From: JALORV01 sp963769745
GTDB lineage: Bacteria > Pseudomonadota > Gammaproteobacteria > Burkholderiales > Burkholderiaceae_F
Reading direction: 5' to 3'
Assembly: GCA_963769745.1 (NCBI GenBank)
Contig: CAVYNB010000028.1
Location: 14,946-78,945 of the forward strand
DNA length: 64,000 nucleotides
The notes under the pieces: generated by a model
Told to the model about the DNA's origin: nothing
Seen by the model: only the letters and a program-made list of their open reading frames with translations
Database searches by the model: none
Made by a program: the position numbers and the translations under genes
Shown here: positions 20,689 through 29,458 of the stretch, one piece after another
How the letters are laid out: each line of letters begins with the position of its first letter
Numbering within the stretch: the first letter of the stretch is position 1

Positions 20689-21008
20689 TTTTGTTTCCGA
20701 ATCGAGCGACGCGAAAGCGCCGCGAACGCGACACGCGTGCAAGCACGCGACCGGGGTCGAACCGTGTTGGCCGGCCGCTGCGAGCGGCCGAATCGGAAAC
20801 GTCCGAGTCAGCGCCGAGTCGGCCGACTAGCGAACCAGATCAGTATTGGACATGCGCGCCTCCTGAAGAAAGCGGCGCTCAACGAGCGGAAGTGGAAGTG
20901 TTGCGCCGGAGCCGGCGCGCGTCAACCGGCACGGTGCGCGGTGGCCGCGAGGCGTGCGGGCCACGCAACGCCGCAGCGGGCATTCGACGGAATCTGACGC
21001 GGACAGCG
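20689..21008. other. Intergenic stretch upstream of rsgA
   Basis: These 320 bases lie between rsgA and the small basic-protein gene, both on the minus strand. Open frames on the plus strand show no ribosome site, no domain and skewed composition, so I call none. A GC-rich inverted repeat, CGGCCGCT-GCG-AGCGGCCG, lies at 20772-20790. Without a T-run it is more likely a transcript-end hairpin for the upstream gene than a full terminator. The rsgA promoter should be here, but I see no confident -35/-10 pair. Confidence 0.4.
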
Positions 21009-21179
21009 TCAGGGGGTGGCGGGTGGGACGTCGCCTGGAGTCACAGCCGGTGCGCCGCTGTCGGGCGTTGCGTCCTTGTCGGACTTGTCGGCTGCCTTGC
21101 GCTGGCGCTTTTCTTCCTGCTTTTTCTTCTTGGCCAGCTCGCGCTGGCGCTTTTCAAACGAGTAGTTGGGCTTCGCCAA
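21009..21179 (-). CDS. Small basic conserved protein (56 residues), TTG start
   Basis: A perfect AAGGAGG at 21187-21193 lies seven bases before a TTG that opens a 56-residue reading frame. The product begins MAKPNYSFEKRQRELAKKKK and continues with more Lys/Glu/Arg before an acidic, Pro-rich tail. The start resembles small conserved proteobacterial proteins found near cold-shock or ribosome genes; I recall this family but cannot search it. The highly charged helical sequence suggests binding to nucleic acid or the ribosome. It follows the cold-shock gene on the same strand, beyond that gene's terminator. It is easily missed because of its size and start codon. Confidence 0.72.
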   Translation of the reverse strand: MAKPNYSFEKRQRELAKKKKQEEKRQRKAADKSDKDATPDSGAPAVTPGDVPPATP

Positions 21180-21220
21180 GTCGGTGCCTCCTTAATGGGA
21201 TGCGCGAGTTTCGCGCAGAT

Positions 21221-21250
21221 AAAAAAAGACCGCCACAGAAAGTGGCGGTC
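21221..21250 (-). terminator. Rho-independent terminator of the cold-shock gene
   Basis: On the minus strand a nine-base perfect stem (GACCGCCAC / GTGGCGGTC) with a five-base loop is followed directly by seven T residues (21221-21227). It lies 22 bases after the stop of the cold-shock gene, which is a textbook intrinsic terminator placement. Confidence 0.9.
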
Positions 21251-21271
21251 GTTTTCTGAAGCCAGGAGGCC

Positions 21272-21475
21272 TTAGATCGGGCGGATCTGCGTGGCCTGGG
21301 GGCCTTTGGCGCCCTGGGCAACGGTGAACTCCACGCGCTGGCCTTCCTGCAGGGTCTTGAAGCCCGCAGCCTGAATCTCCGAGAAGTGGGCAAACAGGTC
21401 CTTGCCGCCGCCTTCCGGGGTGATGAAGCCGAAGCCTTTGGACTCATTGAACCACTTGACTGTACCTTGTGCCAT
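21272..21475 (-). CDS. CspA-family cold-shock protein
   Basis: The 67-residue single cold-shock domain has RNP1 KGFGFI and RNP2 DLFAHF, and starts MAQGTVKWFNESKGFGF. These proteins bind single-stranded RNA and DNA and keep mRNA unfolded at low temperature or in stationary phase. The protein has the normal family length. The gene ends in a strong intrinsic terminator. Upstream is a stretch of nearly 300 bases before the divergent transporter gene, long enough for the extended regulatory 5' leader typical of cold-shock mRNAs, though I cannot fold it here. Which csp paralogue it is cannot be decided. Confidence 0.94.
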   Translation of the reverse strand: MAQGTVKWFNESKGFGFITPEGGGKDLFAHFSEIQAAGFKTLQEGQRVEFTVAQGAKGPQATQIRPI

Positions 21476-21771
21476 TTAAAACGTCCTTGAAAAGAAAGAT
21501 GGATAACTAACGCTGGCAGGAACGTCCTGCTGCGTGCAAACGATCAAGTACGTAAACCGGGGAACAAGGCGGGGTCGGATGTTGCAATGACCTGCACAGG
21601 GAGCCAATGGACTAACGACACTTAAACGAAAGCAAACGGGAGGCTACGCGCTTGCACGCAGCTTGTCCAGCACCACCGCGATGTGCGCCCGCAGGGTCGG
21701 CGGGGCTCGACCGGGCCGGGGTGACGCAGGGTCCCCTGGGGGAAGATCGCCTTGCCTGAGATACTTGCTCC
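21476..21771. promoter_or_regulatory. Divergent intergenic region, likely long csp 5' leader
   Basis: About 296 bases separate the cold-shock gene from the AEC transporter gene on the opposite strand. The csp-proximal half is clearly richer in A and T than the surrounding genome (for example tgaaaagaaagatggataac), as expected for a promoter and leader. No gene is supported. A cold-box or thermosensor fold is plausible from family knowledge but was not shown. Confidence 0.45.
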
Positions 21772-22737
21772 ATGCAGGCCATCCTGGCGGTCACAATTCC
21801 GTTCTTTGCGCTGGTCCTGTGCGGCTATCTGGCCGGCCGCGCGCGCCTGCTGCCCGAGGCTGCCATACCGGGCCTCAACATCTTCGTCCTGTACTTTGCG
21901 CTGCCGTGCATGCTGTTCCGGTTCGGCGCATCGCTGCCGGTGGCGCAGGTGATCAACCCGGTGGTGCTTGTCATCACGCTGATCGCCGCGGTTTTGCTGG
22001 TGTTCGCCACGATCGCGCTGACACGGTCCGACGAAGTGCCGATGAAGGATGCGTCGCTGGGCGCGTTGACCGTGGTCTGGCCGAACACCGGTTTCATGGG
22101 CGTGCCGCTGCTCGTCGCGTTGCTGGGTCCGGCTGCCGCGGGACCGGTGATCACGACGCTGCTGGTGGATCTTTTCTTCACCAGTTCCCTGTGCATCGCG
22201 CTGGCGCAGGCGCAGGGTGGCGACGCGGGCGGCACGCGGGCCGGGATGCTGCGGCTGCTGAAAGGCACGCTGGCCAACCCTCTGCCGGCGGCCATCGCGC
22301 TCGGACTGCTGTTCTCGAGCCTCGATCTGCGCCTGCCGGGGCCGCTCGACACGATCGTCAAGATGCTGGGCGACGCGGCGTCCCCGGTGGCTCTCTTTGC
22401 GATCGGCACCGTACTCTGGCGCGCTGGGCAGCATGTGCACACGCGCACGCCCGTGCGCCTGTTCCTGCCGCTGGCGCTGGCCAAGTTGATCGTGCATCCG
22501 CTCGCCGTGCTGGGCCTCGGCGTCGGGGCCATCAAGCTCGGATTCCCGCTCGATTCGTTCACGCTGACGGTGATCGTGCTGGCTGCCGGCCTGCCGGCCG
22601 CGAGCTCGGTGTCGCTGCTGGCGGAGCGCTACGGCGCCGACAACGGTCGCATCACGCGCATCATCATCAGCTCGACCGTGCTCGCGTTTGCGACCTTCAC
22701 GCTGCTGGCCTGGCTCTTCGATGCGCAGCCAAAGTAG
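21772..22737 (+). CDS. AEC family (auxin efflux carrier type) transporter
   Basis: The 321-residue membrane protein has about ten hydrophobic segments in the 5+5 arrangement of the AEC family. The first half begins with ILAVTIPFFALVLCGYLAGR and LNIFVLYFALPCMLF. The Asn-Thr pair in VVWPNTGFMGVPLL and the late helix FTLTVIVLAAGLPAASSVSL with conserved Pro are family features. Bacterial members export or import malate, malonate and other small organic acids; the substrate here is unknown. It reads away from the cold-shock gene and lies 24 bases before a SnoaL-like gene, with which it may be cotranscribed. Confidence 0.88.
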   Translation: MQAILAVTIPFFALVLCGYLAGRARLLPEAAIPGLNIFVLYFALPCMLFRFGASLPVAQVINPVVLVITLIAAVLLVFATIALTRSDEVPMKDASLGALTVVWPNTGFMGVPLLVALLGPAAAGPVITTLLVDLFFTSSLCIALAQAQGGDAGGTRAGMLRLLKGTLANPLPAAIALGLLFSSLDLRLPGPLDTIVKMLGDAASPVALFAIGTVLWRAGQHVHTRTPVRLFLPLALAKLIVHPLAVLGLGVGAIKLGFPLDSFTLTVIVLAAGLPAASSVSLLAERYGADNGRITRIIISSTVLAFATFTLLAWLFDAQPK

Positions 22738-22761
22738 ATCGCCAGGCAACGGGAGCCTGCC

Positions 22762-23113
22762 ATGAACGATTCGTCCACAGTCGTTGATGTCGTCCAGCGC
22801 CAGGTCGAGGCGTACAACCGGCGCGATCTCGAGGCGTTTGCCGCCACCTACCGCGACGATGTGCAGATCTTCCGCATGCCGTCTGCCACGCCGGCCATGA
22901 TCGGGCCGGGCGGCACTGCGGGAGTTCTACGCCAGCCAGCGCTTCAACCTTCCCGCGCTGCATGCCGAAATCGTGCAGCGGATCGTCGTCGGCAACAAAG
23001 TCATCGACCACGAGCGCGTGACTGGGGTCGAGGCGCAGCCATTCGAGGCCGTCGCTGTGTACGAAGTCGTCGATGGGGCCATCGCGACCGTGTGGTTCTT
23101 CTATCCGGCCTGA
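22762..23113 (+). pseudogene. SnoaL-like/steroid isomerase-fold protein, one apparent frameshift
   Basis: The first half (VVDVVQRQVEAYNRRDLEAF and TYRDDVQIFRMPS) is the typical NTF2/SnoaL-fold opening. At about 22904-22913, near a gggccgggcgg run, the signal moves by one base and continues ALREFYASQRFNLPALHAEI, then VVGNKVIDHERV and ends ATVWFFYPA at the stop at 23111. The corrected protein is about 116 residues, the right size for this fold. The family includes isomerases and polyketide cyclases as well as many proteins of unknown activity. The break looks like a sequencing indel because the second half is fully conserved in sense. Confidence 0.72.
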
Positions 23114-23176
23114 GACGCCGCCGGCGCAGAGCGATAGGATCGGGAGCACAGGCAGCTCCCAGACTGCACTGGTCAG

Positions 23177-24886
23177 ATGCTGCGCATAACAGAACTCCGA
23201 CTTCCGCTCGATCACCCCGAGCCCGCGCTGCGTGCGGCCCTCGTTGCACGCCTCGGCGTGCCCGATGCGGAATTGAAATCCATGACCGTTTTCCGCCGGG
23301 CCGTCGACGCGCGGAAGCGATCGGCCATGGTGCTGGCCTACACGATCGACTGTGACGTCCACGACGAAGACGCCGTGCTGCGGGCACATCCGGGCGATCA
23401 ACACCTGCGGCGCGCGCCGGACACGAGTTACCGCTTCGTCGGGCACGCGCCGGTCGACTTTTATGCAATACAGCGTCCGCGGCCGATCGTCGTCGGTTTC
23501 GGCCCCTGCGGCATCTTCGCGGCACTGGTGCTCGCGCAGATGGGGCTGCGGCCGATCGTGCTGGAGCGCGGCAGGCGCGTGCGCGAGCGCACGAAGGACA
23601 CCTGGGCGTTGTGGCGCAAGGGCGAGCTGAATCCCGAGTCCAACGTGCAGTTCGGCGAGGGCGGGGCGGGAACCTTCTCCGACGGCAAGCTGTGGAGTCA
23701 GATCAGCGATCCGCGCCACCTGACGCGCAAGGTGCTGACCGAGTTCGTCAAGGCGGGGGCGCCGGAGGAGATCCTGTACGTTGCCAAGCCGCACATCGGG
23801 ACGTTCCGTCTGGTCAGCATGGTCGAGAAGATGCGCGCGGAAATCGAATCGCTCGGCGGTGAGGTTCGCTTCGAGCAGAGGCTGATCGATCTGCGCATCG
23901 AGTCGGGCCGACTCCGCGGCGTTACGGTGACCAATGCCGACCATCCGCACGGCGAAGAGATTTCTGCCGGCCTGGTCGTGCTCGCGCTGGGCCACAGTGC
24001 ACGCGATACCTTTGCGATGCTGTACGAACGCGGCGTGTTCATGGAGGCCAAGCCCTTCGCGATCGGACTGCGCATCGAGCATCCACAGGGCGTGATCGAC
24101 CGTGCGCGCTTCGGCAAGAATGCCGGCCATCCGTTGCTCGGGGCGGCCGACTACAAGCTGGTGCATCACGCCGGCAACGGTCGCGATGTCTACAGCTTCT
24201 GCATGTGTCCGGGCGGTACGGTGGTGGCGGCGACGTCAGAGCCCGGCCATGTCGTCACCAACGGCATGAGCCAGTATTCGCGCGCCGAGCGCAACGCGAA
24301 CGCCGGCATCGTCGTCGGCATCTCCCCCGGGGACTATGCGCAGCCTGGGCATCGCGACGACCAGCACGGGCGAGCGGTGCATCCGCTCGACGGAATCGCA
24401 TTCCAGCGGCGCTGGGAAACGCGTGCGTTCGAACTCGGCGGTGGCAACTACTACGCTCCGGGCCAGCTGCTCGGCGACTTTCTCAGGCGCCAGCGCTCGG
24501 CGGTTCTCGGCAGCGTGCTGCCGTCGTACACGCCCGGTGTGCGCCTGACGGATCTCGCGCAACCCGGCCACGGCAGCCTGCCCGATGACGTGCTCGATGC
24601 GATCCGCGATGCGATGCCTGCCTTCGACCGGCAGATCAAGGGCTTCGCGATGCCGGATGCGGTCTTCACCGGTGTCGAGACGCGCACGTCGTCGCCTTTG
24701 CGCATCACGCGCGGCAAGGATCTGCAGAGCGTCAACGTGCAGGGGCTTTTTCCGGCGGGCGAGGGCGCCGGGTACGCGGGCGGCATCATGTCGGCCGGTG
24801 TCGACGGCATCGAAATTGCCGAGGCCGTTGCGCGAGTGATGCTGCACACCTGCCTCGCCGATTCTTCTGTCGTGAATTCCGACTGA
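23177..24886 (+). CDS. FAD-dependent oxidoreductase (COG2509 family)
   Basis: The 569-residue protein has an N-terminal domain of about 100 residues (RITELRLPLDHPEPAL, then FRRAVDARKRSAMVLAYTID). A Rossmann FAD motif VVGFGPCGIFAAL follows at about residues 104-116. The signature VQFGEGGAGTFSDGKL and late elements such as GLFPAGEGAGYAGGIMSAG are characteristic of COG2509 dehydrogenases. Homologues are widespread and mostly uncharacterised. A cytosolic two-electron flavoenzyme is expected. The gene appears to be alone, flanked by the SnoaL-like gene and a convergent transglutaminase-like gene. Confidence 0.9.
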   Translation: MLRITELRLPLDHPEPALRAALVARLGVPDAELKSMTVFRRAVDARKRSAMVLAYTIDCDVHDEDAVLRAHPGDQHLRRAPDTSYRFVGHAPVDFYAIQRPRPIVVGFGPCGIFAALVLAQMGLRPIVLERGRRVRERTKDTWALWRKGELNPESNVQFGEGGAGTFSDGKLWSQISDPRHLTRKVLTEFVKAGAPEEILYVAKPHIGTFRLVSMVEKMRAEIESLGGEVRFEQRLIDLRIESGRLRGVTVTNADHPHGEEISAGLVVLALGHSARDTFAMLYERGVFMEAKPFAIGLRIEHPQGVIDRARFGKNAGHPLLGAADYKLVHHAGNGRDVYSFCMCPGGTVVAATSEPGHVVTNGMSQYSRAERNANAGIVVGISPGDYAQPGHRDDQHGRAVHPLDGIAFQRRWETRAFELGGGNYYAPGQLLGDFLRRQRSAVLGSVLPSYTPGVRLTDLAQPGHGSLPDDVLDAIRDAMPAFDRQIKGFAMPDAVFTGVETRTSSPLRITRGKDLQSVNVQGLFPAGEGAGYAGGIMSAGVDGIEIAEAVARVMLHTCLADSSVVNSD

Positions 24887-24943
24887 AATCCCGGCTGGAT
24901 CGGGAAACGTGGCTGTCCGACAGGGACGTGGACGCTGAGGGCG

Positions 24944-25759
24944 TTAAGCGCGAGACCGCAGCCTTCCGTTGCGTACCGCTGAAGGGCCGTGCAGGCGCAA
25001 TGCGTCTGCCGCACGGTTGCCCGTCAGCGCCGCCAGCGGGAAAGTGACACGCAGGATGTCAGTCAGGCGATTCCAGGCGGCTGGCGTGGATTCGTAGAAC
25101 GCAGCGACATCAGGGAACACACCCCAGCGGTGGCGCGAGAGGCGGGGCTCATCCGACGGGAACTGCGCGAACGCCGGCCTGCGTCCGTCCCAGTCGAATC
25201 GGCCCTCGACATGAACACCGTAACCGAGGCGACGTCCCTCGGCGCGCAGTGCCGACTGCGCTGCGCGGAACAGCGCGCGATCAACGACATAGCTGTCGGT
25301 CGGCACCCAGGCGCCGTCGAGCAGCACTTCCGTGTAGCTGTGATCGATGAACGGAGTGCGCAGGTCAAACATGCCATACAGCACGGCGGCGTTGATATCG
25401 ACGAACTGCTGTCGGGCCTCGATGCCTGCCGCTCGCAGGAGTGCGATGAACAGCGTCGCCTTGGTGTTGCTGAAGCCCACTCCGGCGGACAGCACCTCGG
25501 TGGCCGACATCGCGTAGAAGTGCGGAGTAAAGCCGAACCGGACTGTGTCGCGCACGTAGTCATGAATCGCGACGGCGCGTCCACGAGTCGTGTTGTGACC
25601 ACGGACGAGTTGGGCCGACAGGCCGGTGATGACCGCGTCGGACTCATCGATCAACATCCGGGCCAGCACGGAGTTCATTGACAGCGCCGGGCCGATCAAC
25701 CAGGCCGTGCTGGCATACAGCGCCCGGCGGCGTTCGGATTGGATGGGAGGGAGCGGCAT
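24944..25759 (-). CDS. Transglutaminase-like domain protein lacking the catalytic Cys
   Basis: The product, about 271 residues, has a transglutaminase-like (PF01841) core: AVAIHDYVRDTVRFGF, then GVGFSNTKATLFIALLRAAG, HSYTEVLLDGAWVPTDSYVV and RWGVFP. The His (HSYTEV) and Asp (PTDSYV) of the triad are present. The position normally occupied by the nucleophilic Cys (G-x-C-x-x-K-A) reads GFSNTKAT, so the Cys is absent. It is likely a non-peptidase binding protein or uses Ser, which would be unusual. An upstream TTG four codons earlier is an alternative start. There is no signal peptide. Confidence 0.75.
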   Translation of the reverse strand: MPLPPIQSERRRALYASTAWLIGPALSMNSVLARMLIDESDAVITGLSAQLVRGHNTTRGRAVAIHDYVRDTVRFGFTPHFYAMSATEVLSAGVGFSNTKATLFIALLRAAGIEARQQFVDINAAVLYGMFDLRTPFIDHSYTEVLLDGAWVPTDSYVVDRALFRAAQSALRAEGRRLGYGVHVEGRFDWDGRRPAFAQFPSDEPRLSRHRWGVFPDVAAFYESTPAAWNRLTDILRVTFPLAALTGNRAADALRLHGPSAVRNGRLRSRA

Positions 25760-26159
25760 GCGGGCGGTCAACGGAGATTGCAGGTGTTGATGCGGTGAAT
25801 ACTGAATGGCATCTCGGTCGGCTCCGACCGGGGCGCGCTATCACTACTGCAAGGGAAGATGGATGCCGCAACAGGGCGAGAGTTCCGCGATTGCCGGAAG
25901 ATCACCTCGATGCGTGAGGGACGCGTCATGCGTGAGGACGACATGCACAGTCTGCGCGCAGAATGTTGCGCAAGCATGTCCGGTGATCATGCCCCGTTGC
26001 CTGTCGCAGATGTCCGCGGCGCGATGGGATGGTGCGCGACACGACCCGTGAGCGTCACCATGGCTCCTTAAGCTGGCTCGGTCCTGGCTGCTGCCTCCGG
26101 TCGATCGGGCTCCCGTATGCTGCTGACGTCGCCGTACGTGTCCGCACGTTCACCTGTTG
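25760..26159. other. Intergenic region before the MFS gene
   Basis: About 400 bases separate the transglutaminase-like gene from the MFS transporter. A 70-codon frame at 25859-26071 on the plus strand (MDAATGREFRDCRK) has an AAGGGA too close to its ATG and no recognisable domain, so I do not call it. Two near-identical ATGCGTGAGG(G)AC words lie about 17 bases apart near 25910-25945; they may be chance. Confidence 0.35.
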
Positions 26160-27383
26160 ATGTCTCCCTCATCGGATTCCTTGATCGACTCGCCCGCCGC
26201 GTGGTGGCGGCTGGTGGCCACGCTGGCGATGGCGACACTCGGCGGAGTCGGCATGTGGTCCGTCGTCGTCGCCTTGCCTGCGGTGCAGGCCGATTTCGGT
26301 GTCGACCGCGCGGCGGCGTCGTTCCCGTACACGCTGACGATGGTCGGCTTCGGACTCGGCGGCATCATGATGGGACGGTTGACCGATCGCTACGGCGTCA
26401 GCCTGCCGCTCGCCGGTGCCACGCTTGCGCTTGCGCTCGGCTACGTCCTGGCTGCCATGGCGCCGACGCTGTTCATGTATGCGCTTGCGCAGGGCGTGCT
26501 GATCGGCTTTCTCGGCAGCTCGGCCACGTTCGGTCCGTTGCTCGCCGACATCTCGCACTGGTTCGAGAAGCGCCGCGGACTCGCGGTCGCAATCGTGGCC
26601 TGTGGCAACTACCTCGCGGGTACGGTCTGGCCACCGATCGTGCAGCACCTGATCGAGAGCGTCGGCTGGCGCCACACGCATCTGCTCATCGGGGTTGTCT
26701 GCCTGCTGACGATGCTGCCGCTGACGCTGGTGCTGCGGCGCCGCCCGCCCCACACGGACACGTCGGTCGTGTCGACGCGAGCGCTGCGGCCACCGGCGGA
26801 CCTGGGCATACCGCCGCGCGCGCTGCAGACGCTGCTGGTGCTGGCCGGACTTTCATGCTGCGTGGCGATGTCGATGCCGCAGGTGCATATCGTCGCCTAC
26901 TGCGGTGACCTCGGCTACGGTCCGGCCGCCGGTGCGCGCATGCTGTCGCTGATGCTGGGCTTCGGCATCGTGAGCCGGCTGCTGTCAGGCTGGATCGCCG
27001 ATCGCATCGGGGGCCTGCGCACCTTGCTGCTGGGATCGGCGCTGCAGGGCACAGCGCTCCTGCTGTATGTGCCCTTCGACGGGCTGACGTCACTCTATGT
27101 CGTGTCGGCGCTCTTCGGGCTGTTCCAGGGCGGCATCGTGCCGAGCTACGCCATCATCATCCGCGAGTACTTCGCGCCGCAAGAAGCCGGTGCACGCGTC
27201 GGAATCGTGGTGATGGCCACGCTCTTCGGCATGGCGCTCGGCGGCTGGATGTCGGGCGTGGTGTTCGACATGACCGGCTCGTACCGCGCCGCGTTCATCA
27301 ACGGCATTGCCTGGAACCTGCTGAACCTGTCGATCGTCATCTGGCTGCTGCGGCGGCCCGGCGCGCGCTTCGCACGCGCCTGA
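26160..27383 (+). CDS. MFS transporter (oxalate/formate or monocarboxylate-type)
   Basis: The 407-residue major facilitator has twelve hydrophobic segments. It starts at the ATG before SPSSDSLIDSP; a TTG one codon earlier is possible. The loop 2-3 motif GGIMMGRLTDRYG is the MFS signature D-R-x-G. The second half contains GIVSRLLSGWIADRIGGLRT and an EYFAPQEAGARVG loop. The overall pattern (GVGMWSVVVALPAVQADFGV start and LADISHWFEKRRGLA) resembles the OFA/monocarboxylate groups. The substrate is not deducible. It is convergent with the following minus-strand gene, ten bases away. Confidence 0.88.
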   Translation: MSPSSDSLIDSPAAWWRLVATLAMATLGGVGMWSVVVALPAVQADFGVDRAAASFPYTLTMVGFGLGGIMMGRLTDRYGVSLPLAGATLALALGYVLAAMAPTLFMYALAQGVLIGFLGSSATFGPLLADISHWFEKRRGLAVAIVACGNYLAGTVWPPIVQHLIESVGWRHTHLLIGVVCLLTMLPLTLVLRRRPPHTDTSVVSTRALRPPADLGIPPRALQTLLVLAGLSCCVAMSMPQVHIVAYCGDLGYGPAAGARMLSLMLGFGIVSRLLSGWIADRIGGLRTLLLGSALQGTALLLYVPFDGLTSLYVVSALFGLFQGGIVPSYAIIIREYFAPQEAGARVGIVVMATLFGMALGGWMSGVVFDMTGSYRAAFINGIAWNLLNLSIVIWLLRRPGARFARA

Positions 27384-27393
27384 TGCCACCGCA

Positions 27394-29088
27394 TCAGTGC
27401 GCGGTGGCGGGCAGGCTCAGTCGCGATTCGTCGATCGCGTAGCACGCCAGCACACGGCCGGCCGCGTCGAACAGCGCTTCCGCGTCGTCCGCGGACACGA
27501 TGCCGGTCTGGATGAAGTAGTCGGGGAAGCGCGAAGTGCCATAGAAATAGCTGCGCGGCATGCCCACGAGGTCGAGGTAGTGCACCTCGTAGGCATAGCG
27601 CGCCAGTTCGCTGACCAGGCCCAGGTGTTCGTCGAGGTGATGGCGCACGTTGGTGCGCACGTAGGCCTGCATCTCTTCGAGGGGGATGAGCCGCACGCTC
27701 ATCATGTTGGCGAGGTAGTCGCCGACCCGCGCCAGCGTCTTGCGCGCGAGGGCCTTCGGTAGTTCGGCTCGCCGCGACTCGATCGACTGCAGTTCCTCGT
27801 CGACGGACCCGCGCAGGGGGCCGGGGATGGCTGCGACCACTTGTGCGAACCGTTCGCCGAGCTCAGTGCGGGCCGCGGTGTATTCGGAGCGACGCTCCTC
27901 CGGCAGATGCAGGATCTTCGCCGTGTGCGCGATGTGACCCCACTCGTGCATGACACGAGCGCCGAGCAGCAGCCGGTGGTACGGCGGCGCCGCTCCGGCG
28001 CGGGCGTCGAAGGCCGGTTGCTGCAGTTCGTAGACGACCGCGCGACGCGCAGCGTCGACATAGGCTCCGCCGCCGGTCTCGAGCACTCCGCAGTGGGTCG
28101 GCAACGAATCGACGTCGCGCACCCTGTCGAGGAACTGGCGCGAACGCTCGTCGATCAAGCGCAGGTCGGCATGGATGCTGGCGACGGCCTCGTCGTTCGC
28201 CTCAGCCAGCACGCGGCGTACGCGAATCGGGTCGTCGTGTTGCGGTGTCCACAGTGTGCCGCCGTTCGGGCCGTGCACGATCACATGGGCCCGTTTCTGC
28301 AGCAGCCAGTCGCACAGGTCGTCGAGCGCCCGCTTCGGGGCGGCGACGGCGGTGCTCGCCGTCGGCGCGACCGACTCCATCGCGCTGCGGACGGCCGCCT
28401 CGGCCGCGTCTGCCAACGCCATCAGCTGCGGTTGCAGGCGCTTTGGCACATACAGGTCCGCCCCATTGATACTGAAGAACGGCTCGGTCGCTTCCTGTGC
28501 CGGCGCCCGCAGGGGATCGTGCAGCAGTTCGTCGACCCAGTCGAATGCCGAGGCCAGCGCAGCGAAGCCAGCGGCGTCGGGTCGCTCGGCGCGATGTGCT
28601 GCATCGGCAAACGCCTGACGGCTCGCCGGATCGCGATCGAACCAGTAGCTCAGGTTGTAGGCAACGGTTGCCTTCACCGAGCGCAACAGCGACAGGCGCT
28701 CCATGTGCACGAGCAGGGCGGCGACGTACTCGGGATGAGTATCGAGATCCGAGGTGTAAAGCATCGATGACGTTCCGCCGAACGGCTCGAGATACGGCGA
28801 GATGCCGCGGGCCTCGGACGCGATCAGCAGATTGGTCTGCCGTGGCGGGAACCACGATCGCGGGGCACGTGCGTAAAGGTCGGCGCAGCGCTGCCAGTAC
28901 AGCGCAAAGCCCTGTTCGAGGCAGCGCAGCTGATTGCCGGTCAGCCGGCCGGTGTCGAGCAGCGAAGTCGCGAGCCAGGCTTCAACACCCCGCTCGGTCA
29001 GGGCTTCGGCCGGCACCACAAAAGCGTTTTCGTGCGCGAGACAGAAGCGTTGCAGCGTCAGCGTGCGATCGACGGCGATCTCAGGCAT
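27394..29088 (-). CDS. Large protein of unknown family with a HEWGH zinc-site motif
   Basis: The product is about 564 residues, with no signal peptide or membrane segment. I do not recognise the family. Its most informative element is RVMHEWGHIAHTAKI in the C-terminal half, an HExxH zincin motif with a downstream His. A later acidic helix (GSVDEELQSIESRRAELP) could supply a third ligand. The N-terminal half has aromatic-rich sequence (QGFALYWQRCADLYARAPRSW) but no known motif. A cytosolic metallopeptidase is the best guess. The start at 29088 (MPEIAV) is preferred over two in-frame upstream ATGs, on the basis of composition only. Confidence 0.65.
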   Translation of the reverse strand: MPEIAVDRTLTLQRFCLAHENAFVVPAEALTERGVEAWLATSLLDTGRLTGNQLRCLEQGFALYWQRCADLYARAPRSWFPPRQTNLLIASEARGISPYLEPFGGTSSMLYTSDLDTHPEYVAALLVHMERLSLLRSVKATVAYNLSYWFDRDPASRQAFADAAHRAERPDAAGFAALASAFDWVDELLHDPLRAPAQEATEPFFSINGADLYVPKRLQPQLMALADAAEAAVRSAMESVAPTASTAVAAPKRALDDLCDWLLQKRAHVIVHGPNGGTLWTPQHDDPIRVRRVLAEANDEAVASIHADLRLIDERSRQFLDRVRDVDSLPTHCGVLETGGGAYVDAARRAVVYELQQPAFDARAGAAPPYHRLLLGARVMHEWGHIAHTAKILHLPEERRSEYTAARTELGERFAQVVAAIPGPLRGSVDEELQSIESRRAELPKALARKTLARVGDYLANMMSVRLIPLEEMQAYVRTNVRHHLDEHLGLVSELARYAYEVHYLDLVGMPRSYFYGTSRFPDYFIQTGIVSADDAEALFDAAGRVLACYAIDESRLSLPATAH

Positions 29089-29458
29089 GGCAGTTCCCAT
29101 GGGCCGAAACACTAGCACCGGCCTGCGTCAGCCAAACTCGATAGAAGCTCCGGGACCCACCCTCGATACGGAAGATGAAAGCGTGGCATATGCACACGTA
29201 TCCGGCGACGCGAGGGTCGGAACCGCTCTGATGGACTGCCAAAGTGGACCGTCAACCCTCATCCGAACGCATTAGAAACGCGCATTTTTCTGCCTTCAAG
29301 AAAGCGATCAAAACGCCGTTTTCCCGAATGAAAACCCCTCGCGAGTAACCCCCGTCATGGCGCAGGGTATCTCCGCCTCATCCGTCTCCCCGATTTTTTC
29401 CGCCCGGCCGCGGCGGCACAGTGCGCTACCCGTCAGAAGTGGCTCAGGGAGGAAGACG
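29089..29458. promoter_or_regulatory. AT-richer upstream region of the PKD/c-haem-motif gene
   Basis: The 370 bases before the lipoprotein gene at 29459 hold no supported gene. Between about 29270 and 29340 the sequence is noticeably A/T-rich for this genome (gcatttttctgcc, aaaacgccgttttc), consistent with a promoter. A strong GGGAGGAAG ribosome site precedes the ATG. I could not fix -35 and -10 boxes. Confidence 0.45.

Noticed and set aside
22697..24169. Long minus-strand frame opposite the COG2509 flavoprotein gene
   Set aside because: The plus-strand gene has an FAD motif and family signatures; the antisense frame has no domain and reflects GC-rich third positions.
25859..26071. 70-codon plus-strand frame before the MFS gene
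   Set aside because: The A/G-rich stretch is too close to its ATG to serve as a ribosome site and the product has no family features.
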